This document shows, one piece after another, positions 1 through 8,049 of a stretch of 64,000 nucleotides of DNA; within the stretch, counting starts at the first letter, position 1; every line of letters starts with the position of its first letter. The notes beneath the pieces were generated by a model. It was not told the DNA's origin and did no database searches. It was given only the letters and a program-made list of their open reading frames with translations. Position numbers and translations under genes: made by a program. Source of the DNA: Globicatella sulfidifaciens DSM 15739 (GTDB lineage Bacteria > Bacillota > Bacilli > Lactobacillales > Aerococcaceae); the NCBI RefSeq assembly GCF_900167405.1, contig NZ_FUWO01000001.1, positions 1 to 64,000 on the forward strand, written 5' to 3'.

Positions 1-399
1 TAAACATAAAACAATATTCAGTAAGTGTCTACAGACCGCTTACTGATGGGGTGCCAGTCAACCATCCCTTAGTGTCTTTAAACGGTTGGAGATATGACAT
101 CGTTTGTACAACCACCATGTTTAGGACAAACTCTCGGTTTTAACGGAGAGTAGTTGATGAAATAGGTATGGCTTAACAGAATTTAAAAAATTACGCCCAG
201 CCTCTACCCCTTTTAGATTAGCTAAGTTCTGATTGTCGGTCGGCCCCTAACTTTGATACAATCCTTCATCCCGACTGATCATATAATCCAAAAACATTGT
301 AAGTGCTTACTATGGTTATTGTTGTCACATTCTGATATGATTAGAGTGAGACAAGGATCAATAAATTATTAAATCAATCAATGAGAAAAGAGGGATATT
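1..399. other. Intergenic region with several short inverted repeats and a degenerate repeat copy
   Basis: No gene is recognised here. Positions 19-45 form a hairpin (CAGTAAG and CTTACTG arms). Shorter complementary arms follow (GATGG/CCATC, GGTTG/CAACC, ACTCTC/GAGAGT), so the first 150 bases could be part of a structured RNA that begins outside the window, but no known family was recognised. Bases 160-208 match the reverse complement of the end module of the window-wide repeat family (compare 19394-19440). The remaining bases up to 399 are the upstream region of the pyruvate-kinase-like gene. Confidence 0.4.
297..348 (+). promoter_or_regulatory. Extended -10 promoter with an upstream cre-like imperfect palindrome
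   Basis: A TGnTATGAT extended -10 element lies at 333-341, about 60 bases before the pyruvate-kinase-like start codon; no good -35 is visible, as is usual for extended -10 promoters. Just upstream, GTAAGTGCTTAC (about 299-310) is an imperfect palindrome resembling a CcpA cre site with a TG instead of the central CG. The promoter call is fair; the CcpA site is a guess. Confidence 0.45.
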
Positions 400-1917
400 A
401 TGGTAAAAAATTCAAGAGAAAAGCTACAACAAATTTATCACGATGTAGACAAATTATATCAATATGTTTTAACGAATGGTCGACATTTTTATGACCGTTG
501 GCAAGATAAAATTGAACGTCAAGAATTTATCGAACCTGCTAAAAACTTAGCCGCCTATCTTGCTTTACGACAAAAAGATTTAAGGCCTTTACAACAAAAA
601 TTAATTCCCTTAGGTTTATCGTCCATTGGTCGTTCGGAAGCTAAAACGATTGTAACGTTGCAAGCTTTAAGAGCTAGTCTAGCCAATTTATCTGGTCTTG
701 AGACCAGTCATGACTATCCAACAGTCGAGCAATTCAATCAAGGTATCCAACTACTCGATCAACAAGCCGACAAAATTTTCGGACCTGCCCCGGATGACTA
801 TCGAACCCGTATTATGGTTACTTTACCGACTGAAGCGGCCACTGATGTTAAGCTAATCGATGAAATGCTACTGGCTGGGATGAATGTGGCCCGCATTAAC
901 TATTCTCATGATAACCCAGAAATCTGGCAACAAATGATTGAATTAGTTCGTGAACGCAGCAAAAAGCTCAATAAAACGGTTAAGATTCAAATGGATATTG
1001 CGGGTCCCAAATTAAGGGTCGATTGGGTATTTTCTTATTTTAAAAAGAATAAAGTTAAAGTAGGAGACCATGTTAAGTTACTGCCAGATATTAAACATAT
1101 TGAAGCCAATTCGGACTTTGTCGTATATTTAGGTTGTCCCTTCCCTTGTGTTTACGAACAGATAAAAGAGGGCGATCGGGTATTTTTTGATGACGGAGCT
1201 TTTAGAGCTCATGTCATTGAAGTTCAAGAACATGGGGCTGTATTAAAAATTGACCAAGTAAAAGGTGGTTCTGGTCGTATTAAAGCTCAAAAAGGCATTA
1301 ACTTCCCAGATACATTACTAAATATCGATATTATCGATCAAAAAGATGAGCAAGATATAGCCTTTGCAGCGAAATGGGCCGATATTATTAATCTTTCTTT
1401 TATTCGCAGTAAAAAAGATATTGAAGAGATTCAAGCTAAATTAAAAGAACTACTTGGCGATAAAGCGAATCAAATGCAATTAATGGTTAAAATTGAAAAC
1501 AGCCAAGCCGTTGAAAATATTGTTGAAATTATTATGACCGCTGCCAGTAAAAACCCTACGGCGATCATGATTGCCCGTGGCGATTTGGCTGTCGAAGCAG
1601 GATATGTGCGCTTAGCAGAATTACAGCAAGAAATCATGTGGATTTGTGAAGCTGCTTCTGTTCCGGTGGTTTGGGCAACTGAAGTACTCGCTAACCACGT
1701 TGACAATGGTATTCCAGCTCGTGCAGAATTGACTGACGTGGTGGAAGGTGCTCGTAGTGAATGTGTGATGTTAAATAAAGGTGATTTTATTGTTCCGGCT
1801 ATCAAATTATTAGCGAAGATATTGAAAAAAGTAGAGATTAATCAATTTAAGAAAACGCCTCAATTAAGAGCCTTGAACATTGCTAAACAAGCAGGCCAAT
1901 ATACTTTAGATGAATAA
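400..1917 (+). CDS. Pyruvate kinase-like protein with N-terminal extension and no C-terminal domain
   Basis: The 505-residue protein has an unfamiliar helical N-terminus (about residues 1-125, containing LGLSSIGRSEA) followed by a pyruvate kinase barrel. Core motifs survive: ARINYSHDN, MDIAGPKLR, the catalytic lysine and metal-binding glutamate in MVKIENSQ, the aspartate in ARGDLAVE, and the threonine of WATEVL. The B domain is present, but the roughly 110-residue C-terminal allosteric domain of ordinary PykA is absent and the chain ends soon after ECVMLNKG. It therefore belongs to the atypical pyruvate-kinase family proteins, with the active site apparently intact. It has its own Shine-Dalgarno (AGAGGG) and promoter and stands alone. 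Whether it makes pyruvate from PEP or uses another enolpyruvate is unknown. Confidence 0.8.
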   Translation: MVKNSREKLQQIYHDVDKLYQYVLTNGRHFYDRWQDKIERQEFIEPAKNLAAYLALRQKDLRPLQQKLIPLGLSSIGRSEAKTIVTLQALRASLANLSGLETSHDYPTVEQFNQGIQLLDQQADKIFGPAPDDYRTRIMVTLPTEAATDVKLIDEMLLAGMNVARINYSHDNPEIWQQMIELVRERSKKLNKTVKIQMDIAGPKLRVDWVFSYFKKNKVKVGDHVKLLPDIKHIEANSDFVVYLGCPFPCVYEQIKEGDRVFFDDGAFRAHVIEVQEHGAVLKIDQVKGGSGRIKAQKGINFPDTLLNIDIIDQKDEQDIAFAAKWADIINLSFIRSKKDIEEIQAKLKELLGDKANQMQLMVKIENSQAVENIVEIIMTAASKNPTAIMIARGDLAVEAGYVRLAELQQEIMWICEAASVPVVWATEVLANHVDNGIPARAELTDVVEGARSECVMLNKGDFIVPAIKLLAKILKKVEINQFKKTPQLRALNIAKQAGQYTLDE

Positions 1918-1922
1918 CCGCA

Positions 1923-1968
1923 AAAAAACTCTCCCAGTGAAAACTTTCAGTTCATTGGGGGAGTTGTG
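1923..1968. terminator. Bidirectional rho-independent terminator
   Basis: AACTCTCCCAGTGAA pairs with TTCATTGGGGGAGTT around a short loop. On the minus strand the stem is followed by seven Ts, which suits the end of the ABC exporter operon. On the plus strand the T-run is weaker (GTTGTGTTT), but the hairpin directly follows the pyruvate-kinase-like gene. Confidence 0.8.
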
Positions 1969-2048
1969 TTTAGAATATGTCTATGTTATGTATCTAAAGA
2001 CAATGATCTCAAATTAACTAATCTTACCGGGAGTTGTGTTTAGAATAT
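1959..2048 (+). repeat. 20-bp direct repeat, two copies 70 bp apart
   Basis: GGGAGTTGTGTTTAGAATAT occurs at 1959-1978 and again, identically, at 2029-2048. The first copy includes the 3' arm of the terminator hairpin. The second lies just before the stop codon of the ABC exporter gene. It looks like a local duplication of the terminator tail. Confidence 0.7.
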
Positions 2049-2055
2049 ATATACT

Positions 2056-3804
2056 TTATGCCTCTTCTACATTTCTTGTTTGTTGCATTTCATAGTATAA
2101 TCCTTGTTGCTTCATCAGACTTTGATGATTACCTTGTTCCACTATTTGGCCATTTTGCATCACCAAGATTAAATCAGCTGTCTGAATGGTCGATAATCGG
2201 TGAGCAATAATAAAACTGGTACGTCCTTGCATTAATTGTTCAAAAGCACTTTGAATAAGTATTTCCGTACGGGTATCGATTGACGATGTCGCTTCATCCA
2301 AGATTAACAATTGTGGGACTCTAACAAATAAGCGAGCAATCGATAATAATTGTTGTTGCCCGATTGATAAGGCATCACCACCATTATCCAGATAGGTATC
2401 ATAGCCCTGTGGTAACTGTTGAATAAAATGATCCGCATGGGCTGCTTTTGCTGCTTCTACTACTAACTCACGCGTGGCATTCGGATAACCAAAGGCGATA
2501 TTTTCATGAACAGTGGCCGATTTAAGCCAAGTTTCTTGTAACACCATCCCAAAATTTTCACGATAAGATTGACGAGTATACTCCATGATAGGCGTTCCAT
2601 CTAATAAAATGTGTCCTTGATTCACGTCGTAAAATCGCATTAATAAATTAATCAAGGTCGATTTACCTGCTCCGGTTGGTCCGACGATTGCTACTCTTTG
2701 ACCAGCTTTTACTGCTAAATTCAAATCTTCAATTAACGGACGGTCTGGCACATAACTAAAGTCGACTTGTTGAAAGTCCACATGTCCTTCAACTGAATCG
2801 GCATTTAATTGTTGAGTACCCGTTTCTACTTCACTCGACTGGTCTAAAATTTCAAATAAGCGTTCAGCACAAGCAAAAGCACCTTGAATTTCAGCTAAGA
2901 CACTCGAAATATCATTAAACGGTTTAGTGTATTGATTAACAAAATTTAAAAAGGTCGTTAACTCACCGACGGTGAAATTGCCTTTAATAATACGAGTGGC
3001 TCCTACAAAGGTTAACAATGCATAGATCGTTGCATTGATAAAGCGAGTCGCCGGATTGGTAATCGATGAATAAAAAATTGCTGATTGTGAATGATCGGCA
3101 TATTGTTGATTGATCTGTTTAAAGCGTTCATTGGTTTCGGGTTGTGCATTAAATACACGTAAAATTTCAATTTGTTGAATACTTTCTTCGATCATCTGTG
3201 TTTGTTCACCACGAGATTCCGTTTGCTTTCTGAACAAGCGATAACTTTTTCCCGCAATAAACCGCGCTAAAATCAATGACAAAGGGGTTAAGGCAACGAC
3301 CATTAACATCATCCGCCAATCAAGACTACCCATGGTAATAATAGTGACGACAATCGTTAGAACCCCCACAAAAAACTGATTAAAGACCATTAAAATACCG
3401 TCATTCAATTGTTCGACATCGGTTACGACACGACTCACTAAATCTCCTGTCGACAATCGATCCACATAAGCTAAAGGAAGATGGTGCAATTTTTCTAATA
3501 CATGTTGTCGTAATGCGGTTGTCGTAGTATAAACTAGTCGATTATACAATAATGGAGCTAGCCACTGGATGATGGTATTCCCAATAATCACGATAGCCAT
3601 TTGGAATAATATTACTTTTAATGGTTCAAATTGTACTTGTCCTGGACCTACAATCATATTAACCGCACGTCCTAATAATATCGGGATTAAAATTGAAAAA
3701 GCAACTTGTAAGACGGTCATTAATAACACCATCATTAATTGCCAACGATAGACGGTAAATAAACCTAGTAATCGTTTAAAGGTTGAAGTATTATTCTTAT
3801 TCAT
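2056..3804 (-). CDS. ABC exporter half-transporter, catalytic subunit of a heterodimer
   Basis: The 582-residue protein is a type-IV ABC exporter half: six membrane helices (about residues 15-310) and a nucleotide-binding domain with Walker A GPTGAGKST, Walker B LLILDEATSS (catalytic Glu kept) and H-loop IIAHRLST. Its signature is LSIGQ instead of LSGGQ. The partner encoded just upstream (8-nt overlap) has the reverse pattern, so the pair should form one competent and one degenerate ATP site, as in BmrCD, LmrCD and TM287/288 heterodimers. The substrate may be a drug or lipid-like molecule; this is inferred from the family only. The start is preceded by GGAGGTGAAGGAAG. Confidence 0.9.
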   Translation of the reverse strand: MNKNNTSTFKRLLGLFTVYRWQLMMVLLMTVLQVAFSILIPILLGRAVNMIVGPGQVQFEPLKVILFQMAIVIIGNTIIQWLAPLLYNRLVYTTTTALRQHVLEKLHHLPLAYVDRLSTGDLVSRVVTDVEQLNDGILMVFNQFFVGVLTIVVTIITMGSLDWRMMLMVVALTPLSLILARFIAGKSYRLFRKQTESRGEQTQMIEESIQQIEILRVFNAQPETNERFKQINQQYADHSQSAIFYSSITNPATRFINATIYALLTFVGATRIIKGNFTVGELTTFLNFVNQYTKPFNDISSVLAEIQGAFACAERLFEILDQSSEVETGTQQLNADSVEGHVDFQQVDFSYVPDRPLIEDLNLAVKAGQRVAIVGPTGAGKSTLINLLMRFYDVNQGHILLDGTPIMEYTRQSYRENFGMVLQETWLKSATVHENIAFGYPNATRELVVEAAKAAHADHFIQQLPQGYDTYLDNGGDALSIGQQQLLSIARLFVRVPQLLILDEATSSIDTRTEILIQSAFEQLMQGRTSFIIAHRLSTIQTADLILVMQNGQIVEQGNHQSLMKQQGLYYEMQQTRNVEEA

Positions 3805-5524
3805 CTTCCTTCACCTCCGCTACTTTTTGCGATTGATCAATTTCTCGATAAATCGGACACCCCACTAATAATTGAGAATGCGTTCCGAGTCCAATTTGTT
3901 TCCCCTCATTCAACACCAGAATTTGATTGGCTTTAAAAACACTGTGGGTCCGTTGTGAAATCATAATAATCGTCTTATCGGCAAAATGTTCTTGTAGTGC
4001 TTTTTGAAAATTAGCTTCTGTTAAATAATCCAAGGCAGAAGTTGAATCATCAAAAATATAGATTTCTGCTTCTTTAACTAAAGCCCGTGCTAATGTCAGA
4101 CGTTGACGTTGACCACCAGAAAAATTACGTCCGAAGGCTTCTACTTTTGTATCGAGACCATTTTTCTCTTTAATAAATCCATCTGCTTGGGCAACTTTTA
4201 ATGCCTGCCACATCGCTTCTTCGCTTGCATCCGGATTAGCTAATAATAAATTACTGCGTACGGTACCCTTAAACAATGTCGCCAATTGAGGAACTAAAGC
4301 AATCGATTCCCGTAATTCACTGCGGGTATCGGTCTTTAATAACTGTGAATTGACGCTAATTTGTCCAGCAGTTGGGTCATAATTTTTTGTCAATAATTCA
4401 ATTAAGGTTGATTTTCCTGAACCGGTACTCCCAATAATACCAAAAAAGTCGCCTTTATTGATTGTAAAATTCAACTGTTCTAAAGCTGGGGCTTGGGTAT
4501 TGGGATAATAAAATTGCACTTGATTAAATTCGTACAATGACTGCGGATTTGTAACGACATTGGATTCAAATGTTGTGGCTTCATCTTCTAAACTAAAGAC
4601 TTCTACGGCTCGTTTAGCACTGGTCATTGCTTTATTCATGGTACTAATAACCATGGTTAATTTGATTAATTCTACTAAAATTTGTAATAGATAATTCACG
4701 AGTGCCACTAAGCCACCTTGCGTTAAACTACCGACATTCACCCACTGACTGCCTTGCCAAATAATCAGTACCAAGCAAATATTGACAATCACATAGGTCA
4801 ATGGATTGGTTAGAACACTCCAATTCGCTGCTTTTAATTGTTCATGATTTAAGTGTTGGTTCGTACTCTTAAATTCTTCAATTTCCCTTACTTCTTGTCT
4901 AAATGCACGAATGACGCGCATCCCTTTTACTTGTTGTCGAGTCAATTGTACTAGATGATCCAGACGTTTTCTCACATTGTTAAACATCGGACTCGTTAAT
5001 TTTAAGACACCTCCGACCACTACAAATAATAGGATAATCATTGTAGTAAATATTAAGGCCACGCGGCTTTCAATTTGCATCGCCATTACTAATGACCCAA
5101 TGACAATAAAGGGAGAACGTAAAAATAACCTAAAAAAGATATTGACGCCGGTTTGCATTTGGAAAGTATCAGACGTCAAGCGGTTAACTAAACTGGCCGG
5201 TGAATTTTTATCCACTTCCGCTTGGGGTAATGACATAATTTTCTTAAAAAGATCATTGTTAAGCTGGCGAGTAAAACCAACCGCCGCTTTAGCCGAATAG
5301 TATTGAGCGGTGATAGCTAAAATAAATCCTACTAAGCCTACCACAATCATTAAGAATATGTATCTTAATACTTGCGAGGTCTCCCCTGAAGGAATCGCCT
5401 CATCTATGACGCGAGCGACAATCATCGGGACGGTTAATTCTAATAATGCTTCACATAGTTTAAATACAGGTCCTAAAATACTTTCTTTTTGATAGCCCTT
5501 AAAATATTGTAATAGTCGTTTCAT
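3797..5524 (-). CDS. ABC exporter half-transporter, degenerate-site subunit of a heterodimer
   Basis: The 575-residue partner of the downstream exporter gene has six membrane helices and an NBD with Walker A GSTGSGKST and a canonical FSGGQ signature. Its Walker B reads IYIFDDSTSALD, with Asp in place of the catalytic Glu, and the H-loop is MISQRTH, with Gln in place of His. This is the hallmark of the non-hydrolysing site in heterodimeric exporters. The ATG at 5524 is chosen because AAGGGGTGA lies seven bases before it, while an in-frame ATG six codons upstream sits ahead of that ribosome site. The start overlaps the mutY stop as ATGA, so translation is probably coupled to mutY. Confidence 0.9.
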   Translation of the reverse strand: MKRLLQYFKGYQKESILGPVFKLCEALLELTVPMIVARVIDEAIPSGETSQVLRYIFLMIVVGLVGFILAITAQYYSAKAAVGFTRQLNNDLFKKIMSLPQAEVDKNSPASLVNRLTSDTFQMQTGVNIFFRLFLRSPFIVIGSLVMAMQIESRVALIFTTMIILLFVVVGGVLKLTSPMFNNVRKRLDHLVQLTRQQVKGMRVIRAFRQEVREIEEFKSTNQHLNHEQLKAANWSVLTNPLTYVIVNICLVLIIWQGSQWVNVGSLTQGGLVALVNYLLQILVELIKLTMVISTMNKAMTSAKRAVEVFSLEDEATTFESNVVTNPQSLYEFNQVQFYYPNTQAPALEQLNFTINKGDFFGIIGSTGSGKSTLIELLTKNYDPTAGQISVNSQLLKTDTRSELRESIALVPQLATLFKGTVRSNLLLANPDASEEAMWQALKVAQADGFIKEKNGLDTKVEAFGRNFSGGQRQRLTLARALVKEAEIYIFDDSTSALDYLTEANFQKALQEHFADKTIIMISQRTHSVFKANQILVLNEGKQIGLGTHSQLLVGCPIYREIDQSQKVAEVKEDE

Positions 5525-6672
5525 CGATTCACCCCTTCCCATCTTGCTTGAAGTTTCTGCTGTAAAGTTGAAATAGGATGCTCTTGATCACTAGCAGTCG
5601 TTGTGAGTCCCTGACTACCTGCTATTAGAGCCTGTAAATCATCTTCTAATTGAACCGGCACCACTTGTAAGTTCCAGGTCCGATGTGAGAAAACATGCTT
5701 CACTTTCGGCAAAGCAACAATCATTTGGCTCGGGTTCATCATCAGCTTTAACTTGAGCGCCCCTAATCCTAATTGTTCAAAATAATCCTCTAAGGGTGTT
5801 AACAATTCATCTTCAGTCGCACTATCTAAAACAATATCATACTCAAAAATTGGATAATGCCATAACCCTGTTAAGAGTTCATCAGCTGTATGTTGACGGT
5901 ACAACACTGAGCCTTTTAGGTCTTGAATACGATACGCCAACATTTGATGTTTAGTATTTTTGATTTTCTTTTTCTTGACCGGATATAGCGCAGCTGTTTC
6001 GTTAATAAACGATTGATCATAAGCCTTAATAGGACTGTCCTCTGGATAATAATTAGTCGGTGTCATCACCGTTGCGCCTAAATCCATCATCGCTTGATTA
6101 AAATCTCCGGGACGCTCTGGATCAATTAATTCATATAAAATTTCCGCAAAAATCTTTCTTGAACTTGGTTTTGAAATATCAGCATCTAATTCAAATATGC
6201 GGGCAGTCACTCTTAATAGATTACCATCAATTGCCGGCTCTACTAAGTCGAACGCCATGCTCCCAATCGCTGCTGCGGTATAGGGGCCAATTCCTTTTAA
6301 TTTTAATAATTCCGGCATCGTTTGAGGCATCTGACCTTGATGATGTTCCATTATTTGTTGGGCGGCCACTTTTAAATTACGCGCACGAGAATAATACCCT
6401 AAACCTTGCCATAATAACAATAATTCCTGCTCATCAACATTAGCTAGTGCCTCAATTGTTGGTAATGCCTTAATAAATCGCTCAAAATAAGGAATAACAG
6501 TTGCTACTTGTGTCTGTTGTAACATAATTTCACTAATCCAAATATAATAAGGATTACGAGTGCGTCTCCATGGTAAATCACGTTTGTTTTGATCATACCA
6601 ATCTAAGAGCGCGGCCCGAAATCCTTTAACTTTTTGATCATTCCATCCATATTTTGCTAAAACTTGAGTCAC
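5521..6672 (-). CDS. mutY: A/G-specific adenine glycosylase MutY, iron-sulfur-less form
   Basis: MutY removes adenine paired with 8-oxoguanine. The 383-residue protein has the catalytic-glutamate segment SEIMLQQTQV, the helix-hairpin-helix LKGIGPYTAAAIGS with the catalytic Asp in AIDGN, and FNQAMMDLGA. After that motif most MutY proteins carry four cysteines (C-x6-C-x2-C-x5-C) for a 4Fe-4S cluster; here the equivalent stretch (TVMTPTNYYPEDSPIKAY) has none. The C-terminal NUDIX-like 8-oxoG recognition domain is present (about 230-370). GTG at 6672 is taken as the start because GGAAGGAG lies six bases upstream. Clusterless MutY enzymes are known in some lactobacilli. It is co-transcribed with the ABC exporter. 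Confidence 0.93.
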   Translation of the reverse strand: MTQVLAKYGWNDQKVKGFRAALLDWYDQNKRDLPWRRTRNPYYIWISEIMLQQTQVATVIPYFERFIKALPTIEALANVDEQELLLLWQGLGYYSRARNLKVAAQQIMEHHQGQMPQTMPELLKLKGIGPYTAAAIGSMAFDLVEPAIDGNLLRVTARIFELDADISKPSSRKIFAEILYELIDPERPGDFNQAMMDLGATVMTPTNYYPEDSPIKAYDQSFINETAALYPVKKKKIKNTKHQMLAYRIQDLKGSVLYRQHTADELLTGLWHYPIFEYDIVLDSATEDELLTPLEDYFEQLGLGALKLKLMMNPSQMIVALPKVKHVFSHRTWNLQVVPVQLEDDLQALIAGSQGLTTTASDQEHPISTLQQKLQARWEGVNR

Positions 6673-6703
6673 AAAACGCTCCTTCCTCTTGTTCAAAAAA
6701 TCA

Positions 6704-6774
6704 AAGTGAGTGTCTGTCGAGTTATCATATCCTCTTTTTAAAGTAGCTTAGCTTCTCATTTTAAACACTCACTT
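6704..6774 (-). terminator. Possible recX terminator or mutY leader hairpin
   Basis: AAGTGAGTGT at 6704-6713 pairs perfectly with ACACTCACTT at 6765-6774 around a loop of about 51 bases. On the minus strand the 3' arm is followed by TTTGATTTTTT. This could end recX transcription, though the loop is long and itself contains a TATGAT that might serve mutY. Confidence 0.4.
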
Positions 6775-6778
6775 AACT

Positions 6779-7627
6779 TTATTCTTCAATAAATGCTTCT
6801 TCATTTTCAGCCATCCACGCTTTAATTAAGTCATAATCAAAGCCCTTGCGCATCATACTTTCAGTCATTTTTTGCTTTAATTGAAACCCTGAATGTTTTC
6901 GACGCCATTTACGTAATTGCTTTTCAGCCTCTTTGGCTAATAAATCATCTTGTCGTTCTGCGCTAGCTGATAAATCCACTTCATGTATCACTTGTTGAAT
7001 CAAATCATGATCATAGCCTTTGTTATGCAACATTTGTCGCGTCTTTTCAATCAGTTTTTTGGGTGGATATTGCTTTTTTATCCGCGCATATTTGTCAGCG
7101 AGTGCTTGAGCATTTTCCACTTCTAACTCAGTAGGATATTCTTGCATCGCCTCATCAATTAAATGCACTGCGACCCCTTTTTGTTGCAATTCACGCCTTA
7201 ATAATGCTGGCCCTTTTTGATTTAAATTAGCATGCGTGCGCACATATGATTGACTATAAAATAAGTCATTTAAGTATTTTTGTTCCGTCAATTTCTCAAT
7301 CGCTTGTTCAATATATAATGCTTCATTAGGATGCGGTTGCTCCTCTTGTTCCTTATGGCGATCGGCTAAATATTTTGTTAAATAGTCACGCGTTTCTTTT
7401 ACCGTCTTCAAGCCATGGGCTAAAAATTTTATCGCTTGACTATAAATCGAATGTTGATATTCGGATTCAGCAATTTCATTTAAATCTTTAGCGGTGACCG
7501 TTTGTGCTTTAAACAAAGCAAATTTAACGAGGACGGCTTCGTTGACTCCCATCCAAAATTCATCATCCACATAAAGTGAATAGCGTTCGCTATTTTTCTT
7601 TTGCTTTTCAATTCTCGTGATTTTCAT
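6779..7627 (-). CDS. recX: RecX, regulator of RecA
   Basis: RecX binds RecA filaments and limits recombination. The 282-residue protein starts with MKITRIEKQKKNSERYSLYVD and consists of repeated three-helix RecX units with characteristic tyrosine/leucine-rich motifs (KTVKETRDYLTKYL, EQKYLNDLFYSQSYV, GFDYDLIKAW). The length and the late HHRKHSGFQ-like basic segment match Lactobacillales RecX. The ATG at 7627 follows AAAGGAGG by eight bases; a GTG three codons upstream overlaps that ribosome site and is unlikely. The gene is followed by mutY on the same strand. Confidence 0.9.
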   Translation of the reverse strand: MKITRIEKQKKNSERYSLYVDDEFWMGVNEAVLVKFALFKAQTVTAKDLNEIAESEYQHSIYSQAIKFLAHGLKTVKETRDYLTKYLADRHKEQEEQPHPNEALYIEQAIEKLTEQKYLNDLFYSQSYVRTHANLNQKGPALLRRELQQKGVAVHLIDEAMQEYPTELEVENAQALADKYARIKKQYPPKKLIEKTRQMLHNKGYDHDLIQQVIHEVDLSASAERQDDLLAKEAEKQLRKWRRKHSGFQLKQKMTESMMRKGFDYDLIKAWMAENEEAFIEE

Positions 7628-7708
7628 TGAAGCCACCTCCTTTAATTGTTTTTCTAGTAAAATTTAATTGATCTTGATTAACAATGACTGTTAAACTGAA
7701 CATCCAAA

Positions 7709-8000
7709 TTAGATATGGTTTTGGGGCAAGAAGCAGAAATTAGCTATTTTACTTTGCCTTCCACTATAAAAGCGGTTTTTAAAGAAATGGAATAAAACGG
7801 AATGATTTTCGCTTCGCCTGTCTATCCTCGCACAGTTGGGAGTGAACCAGAAGTAGAAAATGAAATAATTTTCGCTTCGTCTGTTCACTTTCAAACCAGT
7901 CTTTAAGACGTAGTTTGATGCCAATCAACCACTACACTTTTAATTATCTAACAATTACTTGACTGAATTAGCGACTTTTTGCCCGGTCTCCCTCAACACT
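7709..8000. repeat. Cluster of modular intergenic repeats (three A modules, one B, one C)
   Basis: The stretch between recX and recN contains degenerate tandem copies of the 60-64-bp A module (core GAAGTAGAAAAT...ATTTTCGCTTCGTC) near 7731, 7785 and 7850. A B hairpin module (TTTGATGCCAATCAACCACT) follows around 7895-7935 and a C end module (TTTTTGCCCGGTC) around 7970-7995. An open reading frame at 7709-7924 is only the translation of these repeats. Confidence 0.75.
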
Positions 8001-8049
8001 AAGCTTGTCATTAACAGCCACTTACTTAACTGAATTTATCAATATTTAC

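Noticed and set aside
160-200. Similarity to the 3' end of RNase P RNA (ATGGCTTAACAGAA)
   Set aside because: The same string belongs to the modular repeat (compare 19397-19440), and the conserved P RNA core is not present upstream in the window.
7709-7924. 71-codon minus-strand frame
   Set aside because: It is the translation of the modular repeats; the same peptide pattern (SENYSIFYFLPTPNL-like) appears wherever A modules occur.
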